From Runella sp. SP2 (GTDB lineage Bacteria; Bacteroidota; Bacteroidia; Cytophagales; Spirosomataceae): a stretch of DNA of 64,000 nucleotides. The notes under the pieces are model-generated. The model worked only from the letters and a program-made list of their open reading frames with translations. It was not told the DNA's origin and searched no databases. The translations under genes were made by a program, and so were the position numbers. This document shows positions 44,792 through 55,480 of this stretch, piece after piece. Position 1 is the stretch's first letter. Each line of letters begins with the position of its first letter. Where the stretch lies: the NCBI RefSeq assembly GCF_003711225.1, contig NZ_CP031030.1, forward strand, positions 1,178,001 to 1,242,000. Reading direction: 5' to 3'.

Positions 44792-45589
44792 TTAATTAAC
44801 CTCAAAGACCCCTTCAAATACCTTTACCGCAGGGCCAATCAAGTAAATGTTGTCAAAAGAACCGTCTTCGTGCGCCACAAAAGACACCCGAAGTGGGCCA
44901 CCTTTGGTTTTCACGCTGATGGGTTCGTTCATGCCTAGGTGTTGGTAGGCCATTAAGGCACAGGCCGTTACGCCTGTTCCACAGGAATAAGTTTCGTCTT
45001 CGACACCTCGCTCGTAGGTGCGAACATAAATGGATTGTTCGCCTATTACTTCGGTAAAGTTAACGTTGGTGCCGCCTTTCGGGCCATATACCTCACCGTA
45101 ACGAATGGCTTTGCCGTCGGCGACTATTTCCGTGGCTTCTACGTCTTTGACAAAACGTACAAAATGTGGAGAACCTGTGTTGAGGAAGAAGTCAGCACCA
45201 TCTTTTTCACTGCCTGTCACGTTACTCATATTGAGGAAAATTTCTTCCTCGCAGGCTACGGCTTTATGTTCACCATCGACGGCGATAAACGTGGTGTTTT
45301 CTTCAAAAAGCCCTAAATCTTGCGCAAAACGTACCGTACAGCGCCCACCGTTTCCACACATACTTCCTTCGCGACCATCGGCATTGAAATAGACCATTCG
45401 GAAATCGTAGCCTTCGGCGTTGCGAAGCAGAATGAGACCATCAGCTCCGATGCCAAAGCGACGGTGGCACAAAAACTCAATCAGTGGCTGACTGACAGGA
45501 AATGTTTCGGAGCGGTCGTCAATCATGATGAAGTCGTTGCCCGTTCCTTGGTATTTAACAAAACGAATCGAAAGTGGCGAAGTAATCAT
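44792..45589 (-). CDS. dapF: Diaminopimelate epimerase
   Basis: 265 aa from the ATG at 45589. The frame is open far upstream but that part overlaps rplS and is not protein-like. Landmarks: FVKYQGTGNDFIMID, catalytic Cys in MCGNGGRC, GSPHFVRFV, and second catalytic Cys in YSCGTGVTACALMA. It converts LL- to meso-diaminopimelate for peptidoglycan and lysine. Cytoplasmic. Confidence 0.95.
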   Translation of the reverse strand: MITSPLSIRFVKYQGTGNDFIMIDDRSETFPVSQPLIEFLCHRRFGIGADGLILLRNAEGYDFRMVYFNADGREGSMCGNGGRCTVRFAQDLGLFEENTTFIAVDGEHKAVACEEEIFLNMSNVTGSEKDGADFFLNTGSPHFVRFVKDVEATEIVADGKAIRYGEVYGPKGGTNVNFTEVIGEQSIYVRTYERGVEDETYSCGTGVTACALMAYQHLGMNEPISVKTKGGPLRVSFVAHEDGSFDNIYLIGPAVKVFEGVFEVN

Positions 45590-45621
45590 AGATGGGAGAA
45601 ACGTTTGAAGAAAATGAATAA

Positions 45622-45650
45622 AAAAAGCCGCCTTAAAAGACAGCTTTTTA
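45622..45650 (-). terminator. Terminator after rplS
   Basis: On the minus strand AAAAAGCTGTCTT pairs with AAGGCGGCTTTTTT (with two G-U pairs), followed by T residues. It lies between rplS and dapF. Confidence 0.75.
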
Positions 45651-45674
45651 TGGAGACTCGGGAAGAGGAGAGGC

Positions 45675-46034
45675 TTATTTCTTCTTCTCTCTAACGCGAG
45701 CCGCTTTACCTTGTTTACCACGAAGATAGAACAAACGAGCGCGACGTACTTTACCACGACGTACAAGTTCGATTTTTTCGATGCTTGGTGACAAGATAGG
45801 GATGATACGCTCAACACCTACACCATTTGATATTTTACGTACAGTAAAAGTTTCTCCGCTTCCACCGATGTTGCGGCGTTGGATAACTGTTCCTGCAAAT
45901 ACCTGAATACGCTCTTTTGCACCTTCGATGATTTTAAGGTGAACGTTTACAGTGTCTCCTGCTTGGAAAGCAGGGAAAGCATCGCGACGGCCAGAGAATT
46001 CAGAATCTACTAGCTTGATTAACTCATTAGTCAT
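45675..46034 (-). CDS. rplS: 50S ribosomal protein L19
   Basis: 119 aa. [66 protein letters not shown] is L19 throughout. Basic C-terminal tail. It sits at the 30S-50S interface. Own promoter at 46118-46149 and own terminator. Confidence 0.97.
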   Translation of the reverse strand: MTNELIKLVDSEFSGRRDAFPAFQAGDTVNVHLKIIEGAKERIQVFAGTVIQRRNIGGSGETFTVRKISNGVGVERIIPILSPSIEKIELVRRGKVRRARLFYLRGKQGKAARVREKKK

Positions 46035-46117
46035 TGTTGTAATTGAATTGAGGCTGTTGTCAGCGGACGGTTAATTTGGCCGTCATTCACAAAAGCGAGT
46101 TTATCAGAAATTGCCCG

Positions 46118-46149
46118 CAAAAGTACGGATTTTGAAATGAAAACGCAAA
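46118..46149 (-). promoter_or_regulatory. rplS promoter, full consensus
   Basis: Minus strand: TTTG (46149-46146), 20-bp spacer, TACTTTTG (46125-46118). A perfect match to the Bacteroidota TTTG-N20-TAnnTTTG form, 84 bp before the rplS ATG. Confidence 0.75.
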
Positions 46150-46206
46150 TCTTGAAAGTTAAAAATAAAGGGGTTGCTTATCTTTGTTGCTCTAACAAAG
46201 GCAGAC

Positions 46207-47166
46207 ATGACTAAAATTACGGACTACATTCAGCAAGCCAACGGCAAAACATTGTTTTCTATTGAGGTAATTCCACCCGTTAAGGGCAACAATATCAATG
46301 AGTTATTGGGGAATATTGAGCCTTTGATGGATTTTAAACCCCCGTTTATTGACGTAACTTATCACCGCGAAGAATACATCGAAAAACCATTGGCTGATGG
46401 ACGTATTCAGCAAATCGTGACGCGTAAACGCCCAGGTACAATCGGCATTTGTGCATCTATCATGCACCGTTTTGGCGTGGACGCTGTTCCGCATGTATTG
46501 TGTGGCGGTTTTACCAAAGACGAAACCGAGGATTTTTTGATGGATTTACACTATTTGGGTATTGACAATGTACTGGTACTTCGCGGTGACCCTGCCAAAC
46601 CTTATAAAACTTTTAAGCCCAAAACAAACGGTCATGCTTATGCTAGCGAATTGGTGGAACAGGTGGTCAATATGAATAAAGGTCATTATTTGCACGAAGA
46701 GGTAGAACCTTTGGCACCCACCGATTTTTGCATTGGGGTGGCGGCCTATCCTGAAAAGCACTTTGAAGCGGTGGATTTTGACACTGATTTTGACTATTTG
46801 AAGCAAAAAGTTGCTTTAGGAGCAGATTACATCGTAACTCAAATGTTTTTTGACAACAGTAAGTATTTTGACTTTGTCCAAAAATGCCGAGCCGTAGGCA
46901 TAAATGTACCCATCATTCCTGGCCTAAAACCCCTTTCTACCAAAAAACAGCTGGGTATTTTGCCAAAGATTTTTTACTTGCACATGCCCCAAGATTTGGT
47001 GAAAGCCGTTGAAGAATGCGAGAATGATGCGCAAGCTAAACAAGTAGGCATCGAATGGTGTACGCAGCAATGCCGCGAATTGATGGATTTTGGCGTGCCT
47101 GTGCTCCATTTTTATACCATGGGTAAATCGGATAACATTTATAAGATTGCTTCTAATTTGTTCTAA
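46207..47166 (+). CDS. metF: Methylenetetrahydrofolate reductase
   Basis: 319 aa from the ATG at 46207 (an upstream in-frame start would add 11 poor residues). FSIEVIPPVKG at the N-terminus, FIDVTYHREE, GIDNVLVLRGDP, IGVAAYPEKHFEA and DYIVTQMFFDN are MetF signatures. FAD enzyme making 5-methyltetrahydrofolate, the methyl donor for methionine; functionally linked to metX-metY. A -7-like TATCTTTG lies at 46179-46186. Confidence 0.95.
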   Translation: MTKITDYIQQANGKTLFSIEVIPPVKGNNINELLGNIEPLMDFKPPFIDVTYHREEYIEKPLADGRIQQIVTRKRPGTIGICASIMHRFGVDAVPHVLCGGFTKDETEDFLMDLHYLGIDNVLVLRGDPAKPYKTFKPKTNGHAYASELVEQVVNMNKGHYLHEEVEPLAPTDFCIGVAAYPEKHFEAVDFDTDFDYLKQKVALGADYIVTQMFFDNSKYFDFVQKCRAVGINVPIIPGLKPLSTKKQLGILPKIFYLHMPQDLVKAVEECENDAQAKQVGIEWCTQQCRELMDFGVPVLHFYTMGKSDNIYKIASNLF

Positions 47167-47180
47167 AGTGAGCTTGGTGC

Positions 47181-47264
47181 GGGTTGTGAGCAACCCTTAA
47201 CACGGATAGGTCGGGTTGTGAGCAACCCTTGGCACTTTATAGTGCGCCAGGGTACTCATACCCT
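47181..47264. repeat. Palindromic repeats downstream of metF
   Basis: GGGTTGTGAGCAACCC occurs twice (47181-47196, 47213-47228), followed by GCACT-TTAT-AGTGC (47232-47245) and a variant palindrome AGGGTACTCATACCCT (47249-47264). Confidence 0.85.
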
Positions 47265-47289
47265 GACCATTCGTCCTCCCTAGCATCAA

Positions 47290-47321
47290 TAAAAACGGGC
47301 ATCAGAAAACTCTGACGCCCG
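47290..47321. terminator. Bidirectional terminator
   Basis: AACGGGC-ATCAGA pairs with TCTGA-C-GCCCGTT around a short A-rich loop, with A and T runs on either side. It can serve metF and the convergent surface-protein operon. Confidence 0.75.
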
Positions 47322-47362
47322 TTTCGTTCACAAAGTGCTCTTCAAACGTTAAAGTAATAGTA

Positions 47363-49252
47363 CTATTTTTTTCGCCTTACTACGGTTACAGGAATACATA
47401 GCTGCACAGGACAGCAATTGGTGCCAGACTGGATGATGAGTGGGCAGCAGCCGCTCACTGGACAAGTGACGTTGCTTGCGGTGAAAGTATAGGTGCCTTC
47501 TTCCGAGAACAAAACAACGTTTCCGCTGGCTATTTGTGCTCCATTTTTAAACCAGATGACATTGGTGTAAGTCGAAGGAACAGAGACTTCTACCTTTTGA
47601 CCTGAACAAAGCCCAATGGGTACCGTAATACAATCATTGGCGGTGTCGTTGGTGGCGACTGTATCTGGCTGGTCGGCACTTTTAATCAGTGCAAAGTTGA
47701 AATTTACCCCTTCCGCAATGACTTTGGCTTGTATTACTAAGGTTGTACTGTCGCCCGAAGCAAGACTTGGAATTGTCCAGTTTGTGCCAGAGAAGCTGCC
47801 ACTTGTTGGCGTGCCGCTGATGATTTGTAAACCAGTGGTTGTACTGTCTTCGACTACGATGTTGGTAGCGGTGATGTTACCAGTGTTTTTGACGACAATT
47901 CGATACGTAATCGTGTCATTGAGGCTCCGAATTTTGCTCCCTACTAAGACCTTTGAAATAGATAAATCGACAATCCCTGCTCCGATGTTGATTGTTGCGC
48001 AAGCCGTTTTACACAAACTAGGGGTTCCATTGTCACAAACCAGGTAACAAAAAGAATCTTGGCCAGTAAACGTTGCCGAAGTAGGCGTATAAGTAAATGC
48101 CCCGTTGGTTTGGAGCACGACTGTGCCCTGAGTCGGTGCTACGGTTGGCGTGGTAGCGACAGTCAAGGTATTATTGTCGGGGTCAGTGTCGTTGGTGAGG
48201 ACATTGTCGGTCAAAATGACTCCTTGAAGTATCGAATACGTATCATTGTTGGCAACTGGTGGGCGGTTTGTAATGGCATCGCCATAAGCGGCGGGTAAAC
48301 CATCCACAGGGGCCAAAATTCCATCTTTGTCAGGGTCGCAGTTGGCAGTACAGTTTACAATACCGTCTCCGTCGGGGTCTAAAATTGAAGCATTGAGTCC
48401 GCCTTCTGCCAAATCGCTCTGCCCATCGTTGTCCGAATCCAAATCATAGGGGTCTGTACCGCCCGTTCCGTCGGTATTTGGGGGCGTGAGGCCATTGCCC
48501 GCGCTGGCTGGGATACCCGTGATGGCATCGGGTGTACCATCGGCAAAGCCATCACCGTTGACATCGACACCAGCGGCTTCGTTGACATCATTGATGCCGT
48601 CGTTGTCGGAGTCTAAGTCAAGGTAATTGGGAATTCCGTCGCCGTCGCAATCGGTATTTGCGACTCCATTGAATAGTACGGTAGAGCAAACTGCTGCATT
48701 TTCGACCGTATCTAAGATGCCATCGTTGTCATCGTCAAGGTCAGTGCTGTCAGGAATTCCATCCCCGTCGGTGTCAACAGGAGCGCTCGTAACGGCGATA
48801 GAAGTGGTACTATTGTCATTGGCGGGGTTATTACCACTGGTTTGAGGCCCCGAAAACTGAATAGTACCCGTGACAGTGAGCGGCCCTCCAACGTTTACTC
48901 CTTTGTAGCCTAAAACAATTTGTTTGCACTCTCCTGGGGTGATGGATACTGTGTTTTGGAAACGGATTGTACTACCAGATTTGCTTACGATTGACCAGCC
49001 ATCAAAAGAAATTGCGGTGACAAATGTGTCAACGAGTGCGCTAGGTAACGTAATAAGCGGCTGAATTCTATTGAGGGGCGTACTTGTTGTCCCACCATCG
49101 AAATTGCAAATGTCGATGATAATTCGGCCGTTAGTTGAGCCTTGCGACACACTGGCAGGTTGGTTTAAGATATTAATACCCACATCTTGTGCGTTTCCTT
49201 TCACAATGCAAAATAGGCTCAGGACGAAGATAAACGTTTGGAGAGCTTTCAT
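47363..49252 (-). CDS. Secreted mosaic protein: TSP3 calcium repeats, cadherin-like and DUF11 domains
   Basis: 629 aa with signal peptide (ending GNAQ). Residues ~22-150 form a beta domain starting [13 protein letters not shown], shared with the next protein upstream. Residues ~156-310 are Asp-rich thrombospondin type 3 repeats ([19 protein letters not shown]), which bind calcium. Then a cadherin-like segment ([15 protein letters not shown]), a DUF11 domain ([13 protein letters not shown]...[11 protein letters not shown]) and an Ig-like Cys-rich end. It ends VRRKK without a type IX sorting domain I can recognise. Last gene of a three-gene operon, 11 bp after its neighbour. Probable surface or matrix protein. 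Confidence 0.85.
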   Translation of the reverse strand: MKALQTFIFVLSLFCIVKGNAQDVGINILNQPASVSQGSTNGRIIIDICNFDGGTTSTPLNRIQPLITLPSALVDTFVTAISFDGWSIVSKSGSTIRFQNTVSITPGECKQIVLGYKGVNVGGPLTVTGTIQFSGPQTSGNNPANDNSTTSIAVTSAPVDTDGDGIPDSTDLDDDNDGILDTVENAAVCSTVLFNGVANTDCDGDGIPNYLDLDSDNDGINDVNEAAGVDVNGDGFADGTPDAITGIPASAGNGLTPPNTDGTGGTDPYDLDSDNDGQSDLAEGGLNASILDPDGDGIVNCTANCDPDKDGILAPVDGLPAAYGDAITNRPPVANNDTYSILQGVILTDNVLTNDTDPDNNTLTVATTPTVAPTQGTVVLQTNGAFTYTPTSATFTGQDSFCYLVCDNGTPSLCKTACATINIGAGIVDLSISKVLVGSKIRSLNDTITYRIVVKNTGNITATNIVVEDSTTTGLQIISGTPTSGSFSGTNWTIPSLASGDSTTLVIQAKVIAEGVNFNFALIKSADQPDTVATNDTANDCITVPIGLCSGQKVEVSVPSTYTNVIWFKNGAQIASGNVVLFSEEGTYTFTASNVTCPVSGCCPLIIQSGTNCCPVQLCIPVTVVRRKK

Positions 49253-49263
49253 AAAAATTAGGA

Positions 49264-50685
49264 TTAATTAGCAGTTATTGATGTGATGGCAATGTTGTTG
49301 TCAACTTTGATTTCACCTGCAGAACCGTTGATAATAGTCGCCGTAATGTTTTGTGTGGTATTTATTGGAATGCCTGTCTTACGAGTAGCAGTAAAGCCGA
49401 TTACTTTTGAGCCATTTGCGGCAATCGTAATACCCGTTTTAGCGGTTACTGTAATAAAGTTGGCGTTCTCTACAAAATCCCAATCACTGTTACTGTTAGC
49501 AGTAGGTGCTGTTGTATTTGAGGTGCCAGAGGTTGTTGAGTACGTGATGTCGAATCCAGAGATTTTGGCTAATCGGAAAGAGATTGGAGTGCCTGTAATT
49601 TGGACGCGATTGTTGATTTCAAAGAGATTGACAACAAAGTCTTTCTGACTTCCCGCCGTCGTAAATTCGAGCGAACCAATGACGATGGTTGGGTTCAAAT
49701 CAGGGAAGAGGTCGTCGCGTCTAGTGGCTGGTACGGCATCGACAGGGGTTAAAATACCGTCTAAGTCGGGATCTGCATTTCCATCTACTACGCCGTCACC
49801 GTTGGCGTCCAAGGCGGGGTTTGTACCCGATTCGGTAAAGTCAGTTAGGCCGTCGTTGTCACTATCAAGGTCATACGGGTTTGTGCCGCCTGTGCCATCG
49901 GTATTAGGAGGGGTGATTCCTGCTCCAGCAGAGGCTGGAATTCCAGTGACTGGATCGGGCGTACCATCGGCAAATCCGTCGAAATTAGCGTCAGTACCAT
50001 TGGCTTCGTTTACGTCATTGATACCATCATTGTCTGAGTCGAGGTCGAGGCGGTTGGGGATTCCGTCACCGTCGCAATCGACATTGGCGGTTACAATTCC
50101 CGATGCACTTGTACAACTGGCGGCATCTTCCACCGTATCCAAAATACCATCGTTGTCGTCGTCCAAATCATCCACATCAGGTACAAGGTCACCGTCGGTA
50201 TCCACCAAAACCGAAATGGAGGTAGTACTTGTATTGTTGGTTGAAAGGTCACCTACCAATGCCCCCATAGGGAATGAAAGTGTGCCCGTGACAGCCGAAG
50301 GGCCACCTAGGGTTGTGGCAGTATATCCGAGCGATATTTGGCTACATGCTCCTGCCAAGATAGAGGCGCTGTTTGTCAATACAATGGTTCCGCCCGTGTT
50401 TGATTCAATGGTCCAGCCCGTGGTCGTTACGCCCACAATGGTTCCTACAATGGCCGATGGAAAAGCTACGGTTACCCTCACTTTGCCAGCGGTAGCCGCG
50501 GTGGCACCCCCATCGTTGTTACAGACATCGACGGTGACACGGCCTGTTGTGGCGAGTTGTGGCACGTAAGCGGGTTGGTTCAAAATGTTGACGCTGACGT
50601 CTTGGGCGAACGTTGTGAGTGTGGAAAAGCAGACCAGTAGCCCTGCCACTGCCCTTGCAAAGATTGTTTGAGTAAACGTTTTCAT
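49264..50685 (-). CDS. Secreted mosaic protein with TSP3 repeats
   Basis: 473 aa with signal peptide ([10 protein letters not shown]). N-terminal domain [13 protein letters not shown] is paralogous to that of the 47363-49252 protein. The central TSP3 block ([19 protein letters not shown] onward) is shared by all three proteins of the operon. The C-terminal ~150 residues ([13 protein letters not shown] ... [14 protein letters not shown]) are paralogous to the C-terminus of the 50727-53552 protein. It thus combines the start of one neighbour with the end of the other. Confidence 0.85.
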   Translation of the reverse strand: MKTFTQTIFARAVAGLLVCFSTLTTFAQDVSVNILNQPAYVPQLATTGRVTVDVCNNDGGATAATAGKVRVTVAFPSAIVGTIVGVTTTGWTIESNTGGTIVLTNSASILAGACSQISLGYTATTLGGPSAVTGTLSFPMGALVGDLSTNNTSTTSISVLVDTDGDLVPDVDDLDDDNDGILDTVEDAASCTSASGIVTANVDCDGDGIPNRLDLDSDNDGINDVNEANGTDANFDGFADGTPDPVTGIPASAGAGITPPNTDGTGGTNPYDLDSDNDGLTDFTESGTNPALDANGDGVVDGNADPDLDGILTPVDAVPATRRDDLFPDLNPTIVIGSLEFTTAGSQKDFVVNLFEINNRVQITGTPISFRLAKISGFDITYSTTSGTSNTTAPTANSNSDWDFVENANFITVTAKTGITIAANGSKVIGFTATRKTGIPINTTQNITATIINGSAGEIKVDNNIAITSITAN

Positions 50686-50726
50686 TTGATTGAGGAATTG
50701 TGATTATGAATAAAAAGGGGTAAGAA

Positions 50727-53552
50727 TTAATTATTGGTCAAGGTCGTCTGGGCAAGGTTATTATTGATTTTTTCCTCACCAGCAGAACCATGATAGATAG
50801 CGACAGTGATGTGCTGTATGGTATTTGTCGGGATACCTGCTTTGCGTGCGATGTTAAAGCCGACTGCTTTGAAACTGTTTTGGGGAATGGTGATGCCCGT
50901 GTTGGCCGTAATGATGATGAAATCGGCAGTCTCACTAAAGGTCCAATCGCTATTGCTGTTTGGCTTTCCACCACCGACATTTGAATTGCCAGAGGTAGTA
51001 GCGTAGCTAATTGTAAAGGCCGATAATTTGGTGATACGGAACGTCGTGGGTGCGTTTAGGACGTGGGGTTTGTTGTTGATTTCGTTGATATTGACAATAA
51101 AATCCCGATTGGTGAAAAGCGAATTAAACTCTAATCCATCAATTTCTATGGTTGGGTTTAAGTCGGGCAATAGGGCGTCGCCCCAGGTGTTAGGAATGGC
51201 ATCTACTGGGGTGAGAATCCCGTCGCCATCAGGGTCTAAATTGCCGTCAACCACGCCATTATTATCCGCATCGAGTTCTGGACGTAGGCCGCCCTCCGTA
51301 AAATCGGTCAATCCGTCGTTGTCTGAATCCAAGTCATAAGGGTCACTACCGCCTTGTCCATCGGTATTTAGAGGGGTAGTTCCGCTAGGCGCGGCACTGG
51401 CAGGAATCCCCGAAGAATTGACGGCGCCATCTGCTTGGCCATTTCCATCAACATCGACTCCGCCCGCTTCGATAACGTCATTGATTCCGTCGTTATCAGA
51501 GTCTAAATCAAGACTATTGGGAATACCATCGCCGTCGCAGTCAGCATTTGCCACGCCATTGTAAAGAACAGTAGAGCAAGTGGCCGCGTCTTCAACGGTA
51601 TCTAAAATACCATCATTGTCATCGTCAAGGTCAACGTCATCTTTGTAGCCATCGCCATCAGTGTCGGGGGCGCAGCTCGTGATTGTTACCGTAACGGCAT
51701 TACTGGCAGGACTGTAGCAGTCTGTAAGACTGTCGTAAAAATAAGCGTAGTAGATTCCAGCCCCCGCAGTGGTAGGTGTGGCGTAAGCGAGCCCCGTGTG
51801 GGTGTTGTTGGTAAACCAAACGAGTACCGCGCCACTGGGGGTTGGGGTTGTTACTAGCAAATCTAAATTGACAGTAGTGAATGGGCAACTATTCGTGGCG
51901 GCGGTGGTACTTACACTCGGCGCTACAACACCAGCTGTGGTTGCAGCTTTGAGTACCATGTTATAGACGTTGGTTGTGCCGAGGTCCACACCTATGAAGT
52001 TGGAAACGGTAATTTTTATTTCATCAAATGATTTTGTGGTGACAAAACCAATGATTTGTCGGCTTGAACTTAATAACTGCAGTGAAATGAGGTTGCCTCC
52101 GCTTGATTCCTGAAAAACCCCGTCTTTGTAGGTGCTGATGGTAGCTCCATTTAACAAGTTAACCCCAATGAGTGAGGAATTCTCAATGTCGGCACCCGCA
52201 AATGTCCCGATGGGGTAGTCGGTCAGTACATCTTTGACAGAGATTGAGCTGCTACTACCAACACCCACGGCCAAGACGATACTGGCAAAGTTAGAGGTAT
52301 TGGCATCGACTACATTGTTGACATTATTAACGGCACAGCCTGCACACACCAAACCAGCGTTTGAAACATTGACCACTGCTGGGTAACTTGGTGTGACTAA
52401 GTTGGTGACGGTGCTGCAATTGAGGGCAGGCCCTGCACAAAACCGTTGAACAACCGCGTTATAGACCTCTGTGGTATTGACGATTCCGAGTAAGTTGGTG
52501 ACTTCGAGCTGTATTTCATCAAATACTTTGGTGGTAATAAAACCCACGAGCTGTTTGCCTGAGCCACTTAATAAAGTAGAGTTAACAGAGACTAGCGTAG
52601 CACTGTTAGAAGACTCTTGGAGGGTGTTATTCAAATAAGTGCGAATGGTTATGCCTGAAAGGAGGTTGGCATTAATGAGGTTTGAATTGGAAATATTAAA
52701 TCCAGCAAACGTACCTATGGCATAGCTGTTAAGCGTATTTTTAACCGAAATAGAGGCGTTACTTCCGAGGGCTGCCGTGAGAGAAAGGGTCGCGAAGTCG
52801 GAGGTAGATGCACTAATGGCATTATCGGCATTGGTTACGCTACAACCCACGCAAGCTACGCCACTAATACCTGTGCGAGTGGCATTGATATAAACAGGCT
52901 GAGTAGGATTATTTAGTTGCGTTTGGGTGTTACAATCTAGGGCGGGCGCTGCACAAAAGCGCTTGATGACTGGGTGATAGACTTGGGAAGAAAAAAGGAT
53001 GGCTAATAAGGCTTCATATTCAATTCGGATTTCGTCAAAAGACAACGTAGTAACAAAACCTAAGGTAATATTGCCATCAGGGTCTAGCAGTGAAGTGTTG
53101 ATGCCAATGCCTGTATTGGTTGCAATAAATGATTCTCTCGGTGAGCCACCTAACAGGGTTTTGATGGTTACCCTAGCCCCTACCGACGCCTGTAATAACC
53201 CACTGCCGCTTACTTTATATCCAGCAAACGTACCTGCTGGATAGGTGTCGTTTCCGTCTTTGACGCTTATCTCGCCATCACAACCAAGGCCAGTAATACT
53301 TATTGTTGCAAAGTCAGTAGTGCTTGTGTTGGTGAGGTTGCCTTCATTGGAGATAGAGCCTAAACACAGTGGAATTGCTGATGCGACTGAATTAGTTACA
53401 GTGGGTGTAAGACTGTTATAGGTCGCGTTTGTCCATGCCGAAGCTGTATTACACGGTGCATTCGCGATTTGTGCAACCACTATCTGCGAAAAAAGTAGTA
53501 ACACGAAAATCATTAAAACACTTGTGAGGCGTGGTAATAATGACATATTCAT
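50727..53552 (-). CDS. Secreted mosaic protein with three long repeats and TSP3 region
   Basis: 941 aa from the ATG at 53552, which places a signal peptide at the start ([23 protein letters not shown]); a longer frame to 53639 lacks one. Three ~165-residue beta repeats follow, each with a DFA(T/S)I.L... block, SISVK.....YP.GTFAG and a closing RFCA(G/A)PAL. Next come an Ig-like segment, TSP3 calcium repeats and a C-terminal domain shared with the 49264 protein. First gene of the operon, 41 bp before the next. Probable adhesin or matrix component. Confidence 0.85.
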   Translation of the reverse strand: MNMSLLPRLTSVLMIFVLLLFSQIVVAQIANAPCNTASAWTNATYNSLTPTVTNSVASAIPLCLGSISNEGNLTNTSTTDFATISITGLGCDGEISVKDGNDTYPAGTFAGYKVSGSGLLQASVGARVTIKTLLGGSPRESFIATNTGIGINTSLLDPDGNITLGFVTTLSFDEIRIEYEALLAILFSSQVYHPVIKRFCAAPALDCNTQTQLNNPTQPVYINATRTGISGVACVGCSVTNADNAISASTSDFATLSLTAALGSNASISVKNTLNSYAIGTFAGFNISNSNLINANLLSGITIRTYLNNTLQESSNSATLVSVNSTLLSGSGKQLVGFITTKVFDEIQLEVTNLLGIVNTTEVYNAVVQRFCAGPALNCSTVTNLVTPSYPAVVNVSNAGLVCAGCAVNNVNNVVDANTSNFASIVLAVGVGSSSSISVKDVLTDYPIGTFAGADIENSSLIGVNLLNGATISTYKDGVFQESSGGNLISLQLLSSSRQIIGFVTTKSFDEIKITVSNFIGVDLGTTNVYNMVLKAATTAGVVAPSVSTTAATNSCPFTTVNLDLLVTTPTPSGAVLVWFTNNTHTGLAYATPTTAGAGIYYAYFYDSLTDCYSPASNAVTVTITSCAPDTDGDGYKDDVDLDDDNDGILDTVEDAATCSTVLYNGVANADCDGDGIPNSLDLDSDNDGINDVIEAGGVDVDGNGQADGAVNSSGIPASAAPSGTTPLNTDGQGGSDPYDLDSDNDGLTDFTEGGLRPELDADNNGVVDGNLDPDGDGILTPVDAIPNTWGDALLPDLNPTIEIDGLEFNSLFTNRDFIVNINEINNKPHVLNAPTTFRITKLSAFTISYATTSGNSNVGGGKPNSNSDWTFSETADFIIITANTGITIPQNSFKAVGFNIARKAGIPTNTIQHITVAIYHGSAGEEKINNNLAQTTLTNN

Positions 53553-54129
53553 ACGTTGAAATGTTAAAGAAGCGTTCAAGTAAAATATATACCAATAGTA
53601 GTGCCTGTTTTGTTGACAAACTGGTAAAGGATGTTCCACGAAGACATATCCTACTTGTTTAAGAAGAGAGAGGGGAATTGAAGAGGGTTTAGGGCGAAAA
53701 TATGGGGCAAAAAATGAGATTTTTTACTGAATGCCCGTATGCAAGCGGATAGATTTGAGTTTTGTGAACAACGAAATGTTCTTGTTGCCAATTGGGGATT
53801 CAATGTGACAAAAAGCCAATCTGTTGATAGTCAGAGGTATATGGAGAGATGTTATTGGAGAGGTAAAATTGAGCCATATGAGCAAAAATCGTACCATTTG
53901 AAGATAGTATGCGAATTAAAATTTCATGTATAAACATATTTATGTAAAAAAAAATACACTTAAAAGGTTTAAAAGTCTTTTTTTCATTCCTAAAAGTTTT
54001 TTTTGCTAAGTTTGTTTTTAGTATATCCTTTAACTTGTTACATTCGCGTACTGCTCTCGACAATAAGGCATACATAAAAGGGTAATGTATGCGCAATCGG
54101 CATAAGTGTATAATAAAAAAGGAATAAGT
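53553..54129. other. AT-rich divergent intergenic region
   Basis: 577 bp with no convincing gene; short open frames here have no protein-like composition. It must carry the promoters of the mosaic surface operon (left) and of the AraC-type pair (right). Confidence 0.45.
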
Positions 54130-54909
54130 ATGAATATAGAGTTTACAGTACTGAAAGAAGAAGATGACTACAAGTTAATAAACCAGAAAAAATGGGTTAT
54201 TGATAGGGATATTCATTATGGAGTTTTTGGTGAATTTTTCTTTTATATAAGCTCAAATCATGATTTTCCAATGTATTTGCAGGATTATTCAATAATGAGC
54301 CCAATTTGCTTTAAATTTTGTGATAAAAACTATGCCAGATGTATTTACTTATTTTTAGACCAAAAGTGGTTGAAAAATGAATTAAAACTTCCAATTGACG
54401 AAGTGGCGTTGGTTGCTCCTTACTTATGTAAAGAATGGAGTAAGGATAAACATATTATTTCTAATAAATTTAACATACTTTGGGAGCAGCTTTCATTATC
54501 TACAAATAATATCTTGTTTTTTAGGGCTTTTATTTATGATTTAATATATCGAGTTATCGACGAAATAGAAAATAGTATCAATGTATGTCAGGAAAATGCC
54601 TATTATAGAAAGGAAAAGCGTAAAATAGAACAAGTAGTAGAAAGTGCTATCCAAAACGTTCATTTGCCGATTCCAAAACTGGAGCAATTTGCCCAAGAGG
54701 TAGGGATGAGTGTTAGCAAATTTAAGGTTTTATTTAAGAAAATATACGGACAAAGCCCTTATCAGTACCTGCTTGAAAATAAGCTAGTTTACGCCCGTAA
54801 AATGTATCAAACGGGAGCATATACGCTATCACAGATTGCATTAAAAATAGGTTACAGCCATATTTCAGGCTTTACGAAGATTTATAAAAAACGCTTCAAT
54901 GAACGCTAA
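54130..54909 (+). CDS. AraC-family transcriptional regulator
   Basis: 259 aa from the ATG at 54130. The N-terminal ~160 residues are of unknown fold. The C-terminal double HTH spans ~170-255: VHLPIPKLEQFAQEVGMSVSKFKVLFKKIYGQSPYQYLLENKLVYARKM, then YTLSQIALKIGYSHISGFTKIYKKRF. Its last codons overlap the next AraC-type gene by 11 bp. Strongly AT-rich codon use compared with the rest of the window. Confidence 0.9.
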   Translation: MNIEFTVLKEEDDYKLINQKKWVIDRDIHYGVFGEFFFYISSNHDFPMYLQDYSIMSPICFKFCDKNYARCIYLFLDQKWLKNELKLPIDEVALVAPYLCKEWSKDKHIISNKFNILWEQLSLSTNNILFFRAFIYDLIYRVIDEIENSINVCQENAYYRKEKRKIEQVVESAIQNVHLPIPKLEQFAQEVGMSVSKFKVLFKKIYGQSPYQYLLENKLVYARKMYQTGAYTLSQIALKIGYSHISGFTKIYKKRFNER

Positions 54910-55480
54910 GAAAAACTCCACCTCGCAAGAACAGTTAACCATTGTTTTAAACATCGAAGATTTTAAACGAATAGAAGGAGATTTAATTGAAAAAAGAATT
55001 CCTTTTTCGATTGGTTATTCCTCTAAGCCTTGTGAAAAACAAGAGGAAGTTACGCTTACGAAAATTGAGAGGGTAGAAGCTCCAAAAAAAGAACAGCCCG
55101 AATATCCTAACATCGTTGTTGACAAATTAGAACAAGTAGTTAATAAGTATATAGGGCCAAACTTTGAATCGGAACTTCCATCTTTAGATAATATTTGCGA
55201 AGAACTTAGTATGAGAGAAAGCACGTTTAAACGAGTGTTTAAACAGTACTATGGTGTCACTCTCCACCAGTATTATATGATGAAAAAAATGGATCATGCT
55301 GCAAACCTTATTCGAAGCGGATATACCATTACATCGGTTTCTAAAATTATTGGGTATGCACACCCTATAAAATTTACCAAGATGTTTCAAAAGCATTTTG
55401 GCGTTTCACCCAAAAAATACCAACAATTTCAAAAAAACTTGTCACTAGAGAAATTAAGAGACTCAGTTAGAGGGGTCTAA
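54899..55480 (+). CDS. Small AraC-family regulator
   Basis: 193 aa; the ATG at 54899 lies inside the preceding gene, suggesting coupled translation. A short N-terminal segment (~75 aa) is followed by an AraC HTH (SLDNICEELSMRESTFKRVFKQYYGVTLHQYYMMKKMDHAANL, then TSVSKIIGYAHPIKFTKMFQKHFGVSP). No sensor domain of normal size, so it may act as a partner of the first AraC protein. The 3' end overlaps the convergent LuxR-type gene by 18 bp. Confidence 0.88.
   Translation: MNAKKNSTSQEQLTIVLNIEDFKRIEGDLIEKRIPFSIGYSSKPCEKQEEVTLTKIERVEAPKKEQPEYPNIVVDKLEQVVNKYIGPNFESELPSLDNICEELSMRESTFKRVFKQYYGVTLHQYYMMKKMDHAANLIRSGYTITSVSKIIGYAHPIKFTKMFQKHFGVSPKKYQQFQKNLSLEKLRDSVRGV

Noticed and set aside
45590-45817. 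N-terminal extension of dapF into rplS
   Set aside because: The 76 extra residues overlap a ribosomal protein gene and its terminator; DapF normally begins just before the FVKYQGTGNDF block.
47363-53552. Type IX secretion sorting domain at C-termini of the mosaic proteins
   Set aside because: The C-termini lack the usual conserved sorting-domain pattern; one ends VRRKK and the others in short beta domains.
53739-53933. Small gene in the 53.6-54.1 kb gap
   Set aside because: No protein-like composition, no promoter match, and it lies in an AT-rich divergent regulatory gap.
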